Below are positions 36,573 through 46,369 of a DNA stretch of 64,000 nt, piece by piece. The DNA is from JBHHUI01 sp965248775. GTDB taxonomy: Bacteria > Chloroflexota > Anaerolineae > Anaerolineales > JBHHUI01. Below the pieces are notes generated by a model. The model searched no databases. It saw nothing but the letters and a program-made list of their open reading frames with translations, and was not told where the DNA came from. Both the position numbers and the translations under genes were made by a program. Position 1 is the stretch's first letter, and each line of letters begins with the position of its first letter. The stretch lies in assembly GCA_965248775.1 (NCBI GenBank), contig OZ252150.1, forward strand, positions 1,612,001-1,676,000, read 5' to 3'.

Positions 36573-36590
36573 GCGGCATGTACATGCCGC
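36573..36590. repeat. 18-bp perfect palindrome over the start codon
   Basis: GCGGCATGTACATGCCGC is its own reverse complement over all 18 bases and contains the ATG at 36578 and a second in-frame ATG two codons on. It directly follows the candidate promoter. It could be an operator, or a hairpin that hides the start codon. Confidence 0.55.
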
Positions 36591-38551
36591 CCTCTCGCAA
36601 AACCGGACGGGAGTCTCGGTTGCGCCGACTCGCACTGGTACTGGGCGGGATCAACCTCATATTACTTGCCGTCGGCGGCTATCTCGGCTGGCCTTTAAGC
36701 CGTGCACAGAATGTTGCAACCGCCTCACTCCCCCTGGACATCAATCCCTCTCCAATCATTACAACGGCAACACCAGCCCTTCCAACCGCAATCGCCTATG
36801 TGGAAGAGATCGAGATCGTCGCTATTACTGCGACTGCCGGACCCTCCCCTACGCCCCCCGTAAATCCATTCGATGTCGGCGGCACGATTGCGATTGCCCT
36901 TCGCCGAAACGGCCATACCAATCTATGGGCATTGGAACCCGGTAATCCGATTCTGACACGCCTAACCGCCGGACCTTGGGATGATCGTGACCCGGCCTGG
37001 AGTCCAGACGGTTCACAGCTCGCCTTCGCATCCAACAGGGGGAACAGTTGGGATATTTACATCCTTGATATCGCCTCCGGGCAGCTCGCACAGGTCACAA
37101 AGGATCCCGGATACGAAGGTCATCCCAGTTGGTCACCGGACACTGTATGGCTCACGTATGGAGGCTACGCAGAAGACAACTCCGATATATATATAGTCCC
37201 GGTGGATGGTGGACAACCTATCCGTCTTACCGCTAATCCGGCAGCGGATTTCTCCCCTGCCTGCTCTCCGGAGGGCCGACAAATTTCATTCGTGTCGTAT
37301 CGCTCTGGCGAAGGTTCGGATATATACCTGTTCGACCTTGACGTTCCCGATGAAAGTGCCAGTGTGAAACGCTTCACGTTCACGCCGAATGTAGCCGAGT
37401 ATGCACCGCTCTGGAGTCCGGATTCGCGCTTGCTGATGTACACCGATCTCGACTCGGCTCTACGATTGGTTTACGTCAAAGACTCTGACAATGCGAATGC
37501 AACACCTATTAATGTGGCACAGGGTCAGTTTCCAATCTGGACACCAGATGGGACCGGCGTAATGACTGCGTTCAATCAGGCCGACCGTCAATTTCTCGCA
37601 GCGGCAGCGCTCGGCGCTTGGGGTGCTGCTCCGGTAGCTGCCCCCATTTCAGGGCTTCCCCTGGGGATGGCCTGGACATCCGCGGAGCTTCCTGCGGTCT
37701 TCGAAGGCACCTTGCGCGATGCGCAAAGCATCGTGGATGCACCCGCCTGGCAACCTGCCGTCACACCCGTTCCGGGCGGCTCCGACCAATATGCACTATC
37801 CAACCTGGATGAGGTGCGTGCTCCCTTCCCGCTCTTGAGCGACCGGGTGGACGATGCGTTTAATGCGTTACGTATCCGCATGATTGTCGAGGCTGGTTGG
37901 GATTTCCTTTCAGTGCTGGATAACGCTTATATTCCAATCGATCAACCGCTGCCCCCCGGCCAGACAGATGAATCCTGGAATATCGCCGGACGTGCTTTTG
38001 ATATCAGTCAGGCAGCCTTCAACGATGGCTGGGTTTACGTTGTGAAGGAGGAAGCGGGTACACGAACGTTTTGGGAGGTATGGGTGCGTACCGCCGAGGG
38101 AAATGGAGCCTTTGGTGAACCATTGCAAGTGCGACCTTGGGATTTCAACTCGCGCTTCTCTGGCGAACCCAGCGCATATGATAACGGCGGCGAGCACCTT
38201 CCTGCTCCACCACGCGGCTATTTTGTGAACTTCACTCTTCTGGCGCAAGACTATGGCTGGACTCGCACTCCGGCTGCCGATAATTGGCGCACCTTCTTTC
38301 CGGGCATTCTCTACTGGCATTTTGAAAACAGGGATGGATTGGACTGGGGCACCGCAATGGAAGAGTTGTTCGAACCCGGAGAGATCGCTACGGCGACTCC
38401 TTTCCAATCGCCAACGTTTACGCCTTCAGAAACCGGTACACCGACGGCGACTGGCACAATCACAAACACACCGACCGGCACCGCAACAATCACAAACACT
38501 CCAACAATCACATCCACTCCGACTTTTGTTGTGACACGCCTCGGGCCGTAA
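36578..38551 (+). CDS. TolB-like WD40/PD40 propeller membrane-anchored protein
   Basis: A 657-residue protein starting MYMPPSRKTGRESRLRR, with one membrane helix (about 22-42) acting as signal anchor. The outside part has a Thr/Pro spacer and then PD40-type propeller blades: WSPDGSQLAFASNRG, WSPDTVWLTYGG, CSPEGRQISFVSYRSG and WSPDSRLLMYTD. A second, unrecognised domain (about 395-600) and a Thr/Pro/Asn-rich tail (TATGTITNTPTGT) follow. It probably binds proteins or glycans at the envelope. The upstream in-frame ATG at 36521 is less likely because it would place the promoter and the palindrome inside the gene. Confidence 0.8.
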   Translation: MYMPPSRKTGRESRLRRLALVLGGINLILLAVGGYLGWPLSRAQNVATASLPLDINPSPIITTATPALPTAIAYVEEIEIVAITATAGPSPTPPVNPFDVGGTIAIALRRNGHTNLWALEPGNPILTRLTAGPWDDRDPAWSPDGSQLAFASNRGNSWDIYILDIASGQLAQVTKDPGYEGHPSWSPDTVWLTYGGYAEDNSDIYIVPVDGGQPIRLTANPAADFSPACSPEGRQISFVSYRSGEGSDIYLFDLDVPDESASVKRFTFTPNVAEYAPLWSPDSRLLMYTDLDSALRLVYVKDSDNANATPINVAQGQFPIWTPDGTGVMTAFNQADRQFLAAAALGAWGAAPVAAPISGLPLGMAWTSAELPAVFEGTLRDAQSIVDAPAWQPAVTPVPGGSDQYALSNLDEVRAPFPLLSDRVDDAFNALRIRMIVEAGWDFLSVLDNAYIPIDQPLPPGQTDESWNIAGRAFDISQAAFNDGWVYVVKEEAGTRTFWEVWVRTAEGNGAFGEPLQVRPWDFNSRFSGEPSAYDNGGEHLPAPPRGYFVNFTLLAQDYGWTRTPAADNWRTFFPGILYWHFENRDGLDWGTAMEELFEPGEIATATPFQSPTFTPSETGTPTATGTITNTPTGTATITNTPTITSTPTFVVTRLGP

Positions 38552-38875
38552 ACAATTATTTCGGCTAAACGATCAGAACCTGCGAGTTGGGAGATTAATT
38601 TTCCAGGGTGCATCTAATCAGGTATAAATGACGAATGCCTCATTCGCTGAACCTGCCCCACTGCTCGAATCCTTCGTACATTACTATCTGAACTCCAAAA
38701 ACGCCCCCCTTCATTCTCCGTTCTCAAAACCACAGCACAACATAATGTATAATTGTTTAATCAGTCGAAGAGCAGGTACAGGGGGGTACCGCTGCTGAGG
38801 GGGCTTGCATTGATGATCTCCATGGCGCAATGTTTTTCGTCCCAAATCAAGCTGTAAAGAATCAAAATAATTCAA
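38552..38875. other. Non-coding gap before pseudokinase gene
   Basis: No gene was recognised in these 324 bp. The only signal seen is TATAAT at 38748-38753, a possible -10 box, without a convincing -35. The short frames present are antisense or out of frame with the kinase-like gene that follows. Confidence 0.5.
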
Positions 38876-39885
38876 TTGGCCGCGATCAGTCCCCCTCTGA
38901 GCGCGCCGGAGCCAAATGCGAGACGATTCGCTTCTGGATTCCGCTTCGGTCGCTTCACGATTATCGAAGAACTCGGCGAGAGTCATATTGCGCATGTTTA
39001 TCGTGCGCGCGAGATGGGCGCGAGTCGCGAAGTTACTCTGAAAGTCCTCTATCCCGAATTAATCAAGTCCCTCGGCCTGCTTGCCTTGTTACGCAGCATC
39101 ACACGACATAGCCAAAGCAAATTCGAACATATCAACCTAGCTCCGCTATACCAAGTCGGCGAATGTCAAAATAGCATTTTCATTGCCCGAAAATATTTCA
39201 ATGGAGGCAGTGCCGCAGACCGGCTCGTAACGGGCGATCGCCTCACACTGACAGTGGCACAACGCATTCTTAGGAATATCACCCCGGCACTCAACTATCT
39301 TCACCTCCGGGGAGTGGCGCATGCCAATCTGAAACCCGAGAATATCTTGTTCAATCGCAAAGGTGAAGCCCATCTTGCCGATATCGGCATGTCGCCATTG
39401 ATGGGAATAGCCCTGCAGATGCACGCTGTATCCAATAACAGCAAGGCTGTTCCTATTATTGCCCCGGAACAACTCAGCGATCGAATCGTCTCACCGCAAA
39501 CGGACCAATACTTGCTCGCCGCAACACTTTACGAATTGCTCACCGGGCAGTCAATCTATACAGCGTATTCACAATCTGCACTATTCGACATGCAGGCGGG
39601 GCGAAGGCTTCCATCTGCACACAAGCTCAATCGGTCGGTTCCAAAATCACTTGATAAAGTTCTTCGACGAGCACTCGAGTTTTCTCCGTGGGATCGATTT
39701 GAATCTTTAGATGCCTTTACCTCTGCTGCATTTGCACAAATATCGCGCCCGGAATCTGCCCAACAAACATCTAAACCAAATAAACATTCCCGCTCCGCGA
39801 TGCTGCCACGTCTGCAGCCGGGGCAGCGCTTTGCGGGCTTCATTATTCAGCGCGAAATAGCCAGCCGTCCAAAGCATAGAGTCTA

Positions 39886-41364
39886 CTCGAGTGTTGTGAT
39901 TTGAGTGATCTTAGGGCATATTCGGCAGATGCAACTTCCCATCGTAAAACCGGCTCCCATCGTATCAGAGCACAGCGCCAGCTTTCGCGGGGTGTTTGAA
40001 AACCGCTGTCAGTTCCGGCATTTCGAGAATTATCTAACCGGACTGATTGTGTTGAAGAACAAGTCGATGGCGAACATGACGCGCTGCCTGTTGGATAGCG
40101 CTGACAAGACCAACCTGTCGCGCTTCTTGTCGGAAGCGAACTGGGATGCCGCGGAACTGAACCAGGAACGCATTGCATACTTATTCCAGCAAACCAAGCG
40201 TCAGCGCCAGGGCGCCCGCAAATCGATGCTGGCCATCGATGATACTTTGTGCGAGCACGTCGGCAGTCTGTTCGAATACATTGACCAACATTACAACCAC
40301 GGCAACCACATGTATCCGCTAGCGCACAATCTGGTCACCGGCCACTACATCAGCGGCGCGGTTCGCTTTCCGGCCGACTGGCGACTGTACCGGCGCTACG
40401 AAGAAGTCACCGACTGGGAAGCGTTCGTCAAGAAACTGTTGCCCGACGCTACGATCCCGAAAACCAAGAAGGAGCGTAATCGCTTCAAACGTCAAGTCGC
40501 ACCCACCTTGCTGGCCGACCCAGAGTTCCGGGCTCTGGACGAATCTTTTCAGACCAAGATTTCGCTGGCGGCTGAACTGGTCAAGGCGGCGCTGGCGCAC
40601 GATTTGCCCTTTGAAACGGTGCTGTTCGACGCCTGGTACCTGGCACCCGAATTGCTCGAAGTTCTCAGTGCGCATGGCAAGCACTGGATCAGCCTGCTGA
40701 AAAACAACCGCAACCTTATCACCAACAGCTTTGTGCTCCAGGATGCTTCCGGCGAACGCATGCGCTTTGATGGTCCGCACATCAAGGTGCAGGACCTAGT
40801 GCCGCTTATCCCACCTTCCGCTTTCAAACCGATGCAAGTGGGCGAGCAGACCTACTACTGCTTCAGCAAGAATGTACGCATCCCGACTTTGGGGAAGGTA
40901 CGGCTGGTCATCAGCTTTGCCAAGCCTGATTTAACCGGCACCTATGCCGTGCTGGTCAGCAGCCATCTCAGTTGGGATGCCAAGAAGATCATCGCAACCT
41001 ATCTGCTCCGTTGGCCGATTGAGACCTTTTATCAAGACGCCAAACAGAACCTGGGGCTCCACGAATATCGCATGCGCTCGGCCGCCGCCATTCATAAGCA
41101 CTGGTCACTGGTCTTCGTGGCCTATTCGTTCCTGCACCTGCACTGTTTGCCCACATCGCGTCGTGACAAGGTCTGCGCGTCCATCCAATCCATCGGGCAG
41201 GTTATTCGCCAACAAAGCCAGCAGCTAATCGAAGCATTGATCTTGCAGGCTCACGGCTCTCTGTCTGACGGTACTGACGAGCAACAAGTCTTCTCGTACT
41301 TATTCGCCAAGCAGGCTTACTCTTTGGCTGCTTGAGCCTTTTCACTCAAATCACAACACTCGAG
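39886..41364 (+). mobile_element. IS4/IS701-superfamily element, 1479 bp
   Basis: Single copy. It has perfect 23-bp terminal inverted repeats starting CTCGAGTGTTGTGATTTG and a 7-bp target duplication GAGTCTA (39879-39885 and 41365-41371). It lies inside the second kinase-like domain of the host gene, between the glycine-loop region and the VALK lysine. The transposase is in the same direction as the host gene. Confidence 0.9.
39929..41335 (+). CDS. DDE transposase (IS4/IS701 superfamily)
   Basis: A 468-residue transposase from ATG 39929 (a GTG at 39905 is an alternative). DDE motifs are LAIDDTLCEHVG (about 81), LFDAWYLAPELLE (about 225) and TYLLRWPIETFYQDAKQNLG with the catalytic Glu in the YREK-like block (about 370). 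It is unrelated in detail to the 475-residue transposase of the YTWAG-targeting element. The frame is intact, so the element may be active. Confidence 0.88.
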   Translation: MQLPIVKPAPIVSEHSASFRGVFENRCQFRHFENYLTGLIVLKNKSMANMTRCLLDSADKTNLSRFLSEANWDAAELNQERIAYLFQQTKRQRQGARKSMLAIDDTLCEHVGSLFEYIDQHYNHGNHMYPLAHNLVTGHYISGAVRFPADWRLYRRYEEVTDWEAFVKKLLPDATIPKTKKERNRFKRQVAPTLLADPEFRALDESFQTKISLAAELVKAALAHDLPFETVLFDAWYLAPELLEVLSAHGKHWISLLKNNRNLITNSFVLQDASGERMRFDGPHIKVQDLVPLIPPSAFKPMQVGEQTYYCFSKNVRIPTLGKVRLVISFAKPDLTGTYAVLVSSHLSWDAKKIIATYLLRWPIETFYQDAKQNLGLHEYRMRSAAAIHKHWSLVFVAYSFLHLHCLPTSRRDKVCASIQSIGQVIRQQSQQLIEALILQAHGSLSDGTDEQQVFSYLFAKQAYSLAA

Positions 41365-43079
41365 GAGTCTACCTGGCTTTGGAGCGCAATTCGGGAAAAG
41401 AAGTCGCGCTCAAGGTTCTCGCGCAAGAATTTGATCGCGCTCCGATTTTTTCAACACATTTCAGAACAATCGTGAATGAGTCTGCTCGAATCCGCCATGC
41501 AAACCTTGTCAGCGTACTGCGTGGCGGTAGCATTCGAGGGCATCTTTTTTACGCGGTCGAATATATGCCTGGAGGAACACTGGCTGATCGCCTTGAAAAG
41601 AACGCACTAGAGCTCGGCCAAGTAATCAATCTGTTGTGGCAAATTGCACCCGCTCTCATTCATCTGCACGAACAGAACATCGTCCATGAGAACTTGAAAC
41701 TGTCGAATATCCTATTCGACGCCAATGGCACTCCGCATTTGAGTGAGGTTGGTATTGCACCTCATCTGTATGTCGCCGCTTCATCCTTCCTGGAGACACA
41801 AGCTTTACGGCCGTTCGATTTCAATGCACCTGAACAATTAATTAGCCCTCGGCGTGGACCAGGTCTGACAACGCGAGCCGATATCTATGCTTTGGCTGCG
41901 ATTACCTATCGAGTTCTGACTGGCAAGTCCGCCTTCAAGGCCAAAACACCACGCGCGCAATATAAACTCATCTTGACCGAAGCCGTCCCAGACACCCTAG
42001 GCAACGGTACGGACGCTGTCTTGCAAATGGCAATGAGCTTTCACAGCGGTGGTCGCTACCAATCTGTTTACGAATTCATCGCAGCCCTCGCAGTAGAATT
42101 GCCCACTGACAAGACAGCATCTGATGCGCCGCCTTCACATAAGAGATTTCCGGATCCACAACTCAGCGGCACGTCGGACTCCAAACGAGTCAGCGCAAGG
42201 CTCGCAGCCTACTTCGCCGGCATTTCTGGGTTGCTCTCCTTCACATCATTATTTTTGTAACTCTTAATCTCCCGCTAGAAGTTAACCGCGCAGCACTACA
42301 TCCTGTCTCCACCCCACAATTACACATTGAACGAAATGTGCGAGTAAATTTGTTGTACTCCAGTTCGAGAATATTAGTAAAATCTATGTCTGTGCAGAAG
42401 ACGACGAGATATACACAACTTTGGAAAAAGTCGGTGTTAGCGAACTACATTATCAATATCATGCGTGACGTGACAAAGAATAAATCGGGGCACGTGGTAA
42501 GTGCACTCGGATTAATAATATTGATTCTCGTCATTGGTGCATGCACTCCAACATCGCAGAGTCCGCCTCTGACAGAGCAAACTGGGACGGTTGTGGTTGC
42601 AGCTCCAATTGCGCCCGAGAATGATTCGACACCGGAACCCGAGGGAACCCGCGACCCGCAAATCAACTCTCAAGATTCCGTAGCAACAGCGTCTGCGAAT
42701 CTTGCAGACGCGCAAGTTCTTGATCTATCAAACCCGTTGCGCTTTGATTTCTCAACATACACGCCCGTGCCAACCCTCGATTGGCGGCCCCCTCCAATGG
42801 CGGTGCCGGTCTCGATCCGTCCAGAGGATCATTTCTGGTTTGCGCGGCCATTGGCCTCTGACACCGTCAGTTGGCCGCACCCCTTTTATCGCTATGGCAA
42901 CACTTATTTTGGGTTTATGCGTGTGCATGCCGGCACAGACTTGGATGCGGATGGCGGCACACCGGTACTTGCTGCCGGATCGGGCAAGATTGTCTGGGTC
43001 GGCTGGGGTCTATTCGGTATCCGACCGGAGGAGAACGATCCGTACGGACTTGCCATTGCGATAAAACATGATTTTGGAT

Positions 43080-44270
43080 TTCACTACCGGACACTTTCTG
43101 CGCGGGGCATGTCAAAGGCGACCGGGATGGGCAGATGCTCATTTAGGAACTGTTCCAGCAGGCGCAAGCCGAGTTGAAATAGGCTCAGATCACAGCGGTC
43201 GGTGCGGTGAATGACTTGCACCCAATTATCTCGTTTGGCGATGACGCCCAAGTAGATGATCCAGATGTAAGCAAGGCAAGCTGCGATCATCAACCGGGCC
43301 AGCCGGGCCGGGTCGGCGATATGGCTTTTATGCAAATTGAAGCCCCGGCTTTTCTGGTCGGAGAAGAAAGTTTCAATACGAAAGCGTTTGTTATACCAGG
43401 AACAGGCTTCGGCAACCAGCTCCAGGTTGGTGACCAGATAGAGGGGCTCTTTGCAGTCGCGCTGCCACCACGCGATGGCAAGGACGGGCCCATATTCCTG
43501 CTGGGTGAAGGCGACATCCGGCACGCCGCGGTATGCACCACGGGGCACATCCAGGTCGGCGAAGGCGAACCAGTCGCCCCCTTCACATAGCTGGACATGC
43601 TTGGCCGTGCGACAGACGTAGGCCCATTCGTAGTCATTCAGAGCCGCCTGGAGGTTCGTGCCATCGAATTCACCATCCCCCAGGAAGACGACATCGCTTG
43701 CAGGGGGCACCAAAGCGTGTACTTCTGTCAACAACTGCACGTGTGTCGCTTCTGAAAAATGTCCCTTGCTCCCTTTGACGGTGACCCACGCCACCGGCAA
43801 AGCACGTTGCTTGTAGATGACGCTCACCATCAGGGTCAGGCAACCGCGGCCCACTTCGCTGCCGTCCATTGCCAACACGAGCGGGCGGTCCTGCGCCAGA
43901 CCCTGCAATAAGGGTTCAGCGAAGGGTAGAAAGAAGACTTCGTTATTAATATGCTCATTCTTGACCCAGCGGGCGTACCGTTTGACCCGGCTCTCGGGTT
44001 TGTTGCCGTCTGGCACTTTCCTGGCGATCGCCGGTAGCTGGCTACTCTGGCTGCGGACAATTCCGCTGACCATGGCAGCGAGCGTATCCAAATGGCGAGC
44101 CAAGTTGCCCTGCGGTTCTCCTGGGTACAGTTGCCGCAAGGCGCTCTTTATGGCACGATATGTACGGCGGTTGTCACTCATGGCGATACTCCCCTTGTTC
44201 TGTGGTAGAACGGAGAGTGTAGCCGAGAGGCAACCGCTAATCAATCACGGATAAAGTGTCCGGTAGTGAA
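43080..44270 (-). mobile_element. IS4-family element, 1191 bp
   Basis: Single copy, with perfect 18-bp inverted repeats (TTCACTACCGGACACTTT) and the 8-bp duplication TTTTGGAT (43072-43079 and 44271-44278). It is inserted in the M23 peptidase gene in the opposite orientation. One transposase gene fills it. Confidence 0.9.
43084..44181 (-). CDS. IS4-family transposase
   Basis: A 365-residue transposase from ATG 44181 (MSDNRRTYRAIK); a longer frame upstream to 44244 starts outside the likely gene. DDE residues are in LAMDGSEVGRG, VFLGDGEFDGTNLQ and RFRIETFFSDQKSRGFNLHKSH, the last being the IS4-type YREK-like box with FSDQKSRG. The frame is intact. Confidence 0.88.
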   Translation of the reverse strand: MSDNRRTYRAIKSALRQLYPGEPQGNLARHLDTLAAMVSGIVRSQSSQLPAIARKVPDGNKPESRVKRYARWVKNEHINNEVFFLPFAEPLLQGLAQDRPLVLAMDGSEVGRGCLTLMVSVIYKQRALPVAWVTVKGSKGHFSEATHVQLLTEVHALVPPASDVVFLGDGEFDGTNLQAALNDYEWAYVCRTAKHVQLCEGGDWFAFADLDVPRGAYRGVPDVAFTQQEYGPVLAIAWWQRDCKEPLYLVTNLELVAEACSWYNKRFRIETFFSDQKSRGFNLHKSHIADPARLARLMIAACLAYIWIIYLGVIAKRDNWVQVIHRTDRCDLSLFQLGLRLLEQFLNEHLPIPVAFDMPRAESVR

Positions 44271-44973
44271 TTTTGGATATCAAGGTCTGGAACTTTATAC
44301 GGTTTATGCCCACTTATCCGAAGATAATGTCTGGTTAGATCAACCAGTCGAAGAAGGAGATGTTATCGGTTGGTCGGGAAGCACGGGCAACAGTTCCGGC
44401 CCCCACCTGCATTTTGAAGTTCGAGTCGGAAAGAATGAATTTGGCTCGACGCGCAATCCGGAATTGTGGCTGGCGCCGCCACGTGGTTGGGGAGTCATTG
44501 CAGGACGTATTCTTGATGTAGACGGTCGTTACGTCGACGACGTCGAGTTCACGATCAGGAACGAATTCGGGCAGAATTTCCTGATGTGGGCATACGGCCC
44601 AGAGATCGCTATTGAAGATGATACGTATATGGAAAATTTTGTGCTGAGCGATTTGCCAGCTGGAGAATATCGGATAGATGTACCGCTCGCTGGAACACTC
44701 TATCGCGCGGACATTGAAGTCTTCGCCGGTCAGACCTCCTTCGTCGTTATCCAAGAAGGCGGTCCACTGCGCGTTGGACTCGCGAATCCGCACACACAAC
44801 CGGCACCTGCGCCAACGATTACGCTTACACCCTCTTTGACGCCGTCGGTGACGAACGCACCCACGAACACCCGCACGCCACGCGCAACATTTACACCTTC
44901 GAATACGCCTACACAGACACCTGTCCGACTAGGTCGACCTTCTGCGACGGCCACGCAGTAACAGGCAGATTTT

Positions 44974-45534
44974 TTAGTGCATCCAGTTGGTATTTGAATC
45001 GTCGAATGAAGCAGGCGCTTCACGAACGATTTCAATTTGCAACGCCTGGAGCCAGTCTTCGAGGTACGCCAGCAAGGCTTTAATTACCTTAATCTGGCGG
45101 GAAAGTTTTGCAAAGAGTTCTGTTGATTCTCCGAACAGTTCACTGAGCAGGAGTACTTCATCTTTGTCCAGTTTTTCCACCTGCCCAGCCAAGTGCTCCA
45201 ATAATCTCTCTGAAGTGAGAGCACCGTAATCGATCAACCCCGGTGGTGATGAAAACTCACCGATTTCAAGCTCGTAGCCATCGCGGAACACTACGACAAC
45301 CCGATCCCGGCTTTCAAACCGACGTTCGCTGAGCGTAAGATGCAGACTTTTCATGTCAGAGAGGATCTCGCCCAACAATACCAGATCCGGGCTCTCGTCA
45401 CCAATGATCTGATCGAGCATCTCTTTCATTGGGCTACTTGTGTTTTCTTCCAGACAACGTTGAAGAACATCCAAGGCCTGCATGCGCATGTAGATACGTT
45501 CAGCAATGGGAAGCAGCTCTTGACGACGACTCAT
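44974..45534 (-). CDS. Hypothetical helical protein
   Basis: A 186-residue soluble protein, rich in Leu, Glu and Asp, mostly helical, with a short beta region in the middle (RDRVVVVFRDGYELEIGEF). No signal peptide, membrane helix or known motif was seen. The product begins MSRRQELLPIAERIYMRMQ. It is convergent with the M23 gene, and the DUF971 gene lies 54 bp upstream on the same strand. Codon use and length support a real gene; the function is unknown. Confidence 0.65.
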   Translation of the reverse strand: MSRRQELLPIAERIYMRMQALDVLQRCLEENTSSPMKEMLDQIIGDESPDLVLLGEILSDMKSLHLTLSERRFESRDRVVVVFRDGYELEIGEFSSPPGLIDYGALTSERLLEHLAGQVEKLDKDEVLLLSELFGESTELFAKLSRQIKVIKALLAYLEDWLQALQIEIVREAPASFDDSNTNWMH

Positions 45535-45587
45535 CAGATTATTTACTTATGCGCTGCAGTATACACACAGGCAAACGACGATGCCGC

Positions 45588-45905
45588 CTAATACGGGAGA
45601 TAGCGCAGATAATCCCACGTATAAATACCAGTATCATGTCCATCACTCCAGGTGATCTGTAAAGCATAGTTACCCACAAGCTTCACAGCATCAATTTCGT
45701 AGCCAATTGTCGGCTTGAGTATAAAGACGTCCTGATCTGGGGAAATTCCACCATTCGTTTCGTCACTCCGGCAACTGACACAAGGGCAGGATTCCCGCAG
45801 GGAATTCCAACCATACTCGCTCTGGTGACCATCCGACCAGGGAATTACAAGACGCCGACCGGCCTTATCCAATTGCACTGCGGAAGGTCTATATTTATTC
45901 GGCAT
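45588..45905 (-). CDS. DUF971 domain protein
   Basis: A 105-residue protein that is almost only a DUF971 domain (the N-terminal domain of gamma-butyrobetaine hydroxylase). It shows IPWSDGHQSEYGWNSLRESCPCVSCR and the paired ITWSDGHDTGIYTWDYLR. The conserved CPCxxC could bind a metal or an iron-sulfur cluster. Stand-alone forms are often linked to Fe-S assembly, but the role is open. The ATG at 45905 is used rather than a longer frame to 45947 because MPNKYRPSAVQL starts the domain. Confidence 0.85.
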   Translation of the reverse strand: MPNKYRPSAVQLDKAGRRLVIPWSDGHQSEYGWNSLRESCPCVSCRSDETNGGISPDQDVFILKPTIGYEIDAVKLVGNYALQITWSDGHDTGIYTWDYLRYLPY

Positions 45906-45924
45906 GCATGGATTGTAAAACAGA

Positions 45925-45958
45925 ACATCCCGATTGCCCACACGCACAATCGGGATGT
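45925..45958 (-). terminator. Rho-independent terminator of the TM2 gene
   Basis: A perfect 12-bp stem, ACATCCCGATTG and CAATCGGGATGT, with a 10-base loop, lies 50 bp past the stop of the TM2 gene (46008). On the minus strand it is followed by TCTGTTTTA, a T-rich run. It separates the TM2 gene from the DUF971 gene. Confidence 0.75.
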
Positions 45959-46007
45959 GAAAGTTTACCGAAAGAATAAATTGGTAGATTAAGGCGCTGG
46001 TGCTACA

Positions 46008-46280
46008 TTACTCCCAGAAGAATTGCATGTCGCCAATGGATTCGCTGGCAGCAAGTTTCTGGGCCATCTGGTAGGCATCCCACGCTCCGACAAGTTGGAC
46101 AACCCAACCCAATCCCAAGCAGTACGTCAAGATGGTGGCAACAATCAGGATAATGCCTTTTTTCGTCTGGCCGAGATATAACTGCCCAACCCCGCCAAGA
46201 AGAAACAGACTTAACAAAGCCGCCACAAGATCGTTTTTGGGTGGGTCAGCTGGTTGGATTTGTTCTGTGGATGTAAACAT
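46008..46280 (-). CDS. TM2 domain membrane protein
   Basis: A 90-residue protein with two helices and the TM2 signature: ALLSLFLLGGVGQLYLGQTKKG (from about residue 22, in parts), then VVQLVGAWDAYQMA. Bacterial TM2 proteins are small and common, with no assigned biochemical role. It has a clear terminator downstream and a GGAGGCG ribosome binding site before the ATG. Confidence 0.88.
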   Translation of the reverse strand: MFTSTEQIQPADPPKNDLVAALLSLFLLGGVGQLYLGQTKKGIILIVATILTYCLGLGWVVQLVGAWDAYQMAQKLAASESIGDMQFFWE

Positions 46281-46369
46281 TTCGCCTCCATTTGCGAGTT
46301 TTCTAAATTAATTACGCCTGAATTATACTGCCTGCAAGTTTAATCGGAATACTGTCATTGTGCAACTAA

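Larger units (their letters stand above)
38876..42260 (+). pseudogene. Double pseudokinase membrane protein, split by a 1479-bp IS
   Basis: Fragments 38876-39885 and 41372-42260 are one gene. Removing the IS at 39886-41364 and one GAGTCTA copy joins KHRVY to LALERNSGKEVALKVL and gives a 632-residue frame. Kinase-like domain 1 (about 25-290) has REVTLKVL, HANLKPENILF (Asn151 where the HRD Asp should be) and ADIG instead of DFG. Domain 2 has EVALKVL, HENLKLSNILF and SEVG. A C-terminal hydrophobic stretch (AAYFAGISGLLSFTSLFL) may be a membrane anchor. The start is uncertain; TTG 38876 is the best candidate. Both domains should bind but not catalyse. It resembles the pseudokinase-CAP proteins at 51490-58816 but has no CAP domain. 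Confidence 0.82.
42461..44961 (+). pseudogene. M23B metallopeptidase lipoprotein, split by an IS4-family element
   Basis: Fragments 42461-43079 and 44279-44961 join in frame (KHDFG to YQGLELYTVYAHLSE) once the IS at 43080-44270 and one TTTTGGAT copy are removed, giving 433 residues. The signal peptide ends VIGAC (lipobox), then comes a linker and the M23 domain: HAGTDLDADGG supplies the first zinc His and Asp, VYAHLSE the next, and GPHLHFEVR the last. A beta-rich module (about 290-360) and a Thr/Pro tail follow. The intact enzyme would cut peptidoglycan peptides. The insertion lies between the first and last zinc motifs, so neither fragment can be active. The start could also be ATG 42386. 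Confidence 0.85.

Noticed and set aside
43207..43590. 127-codon plus-strand frame in the IS4-type element
   Set aside because: Antisense to the transposase; no motifs.
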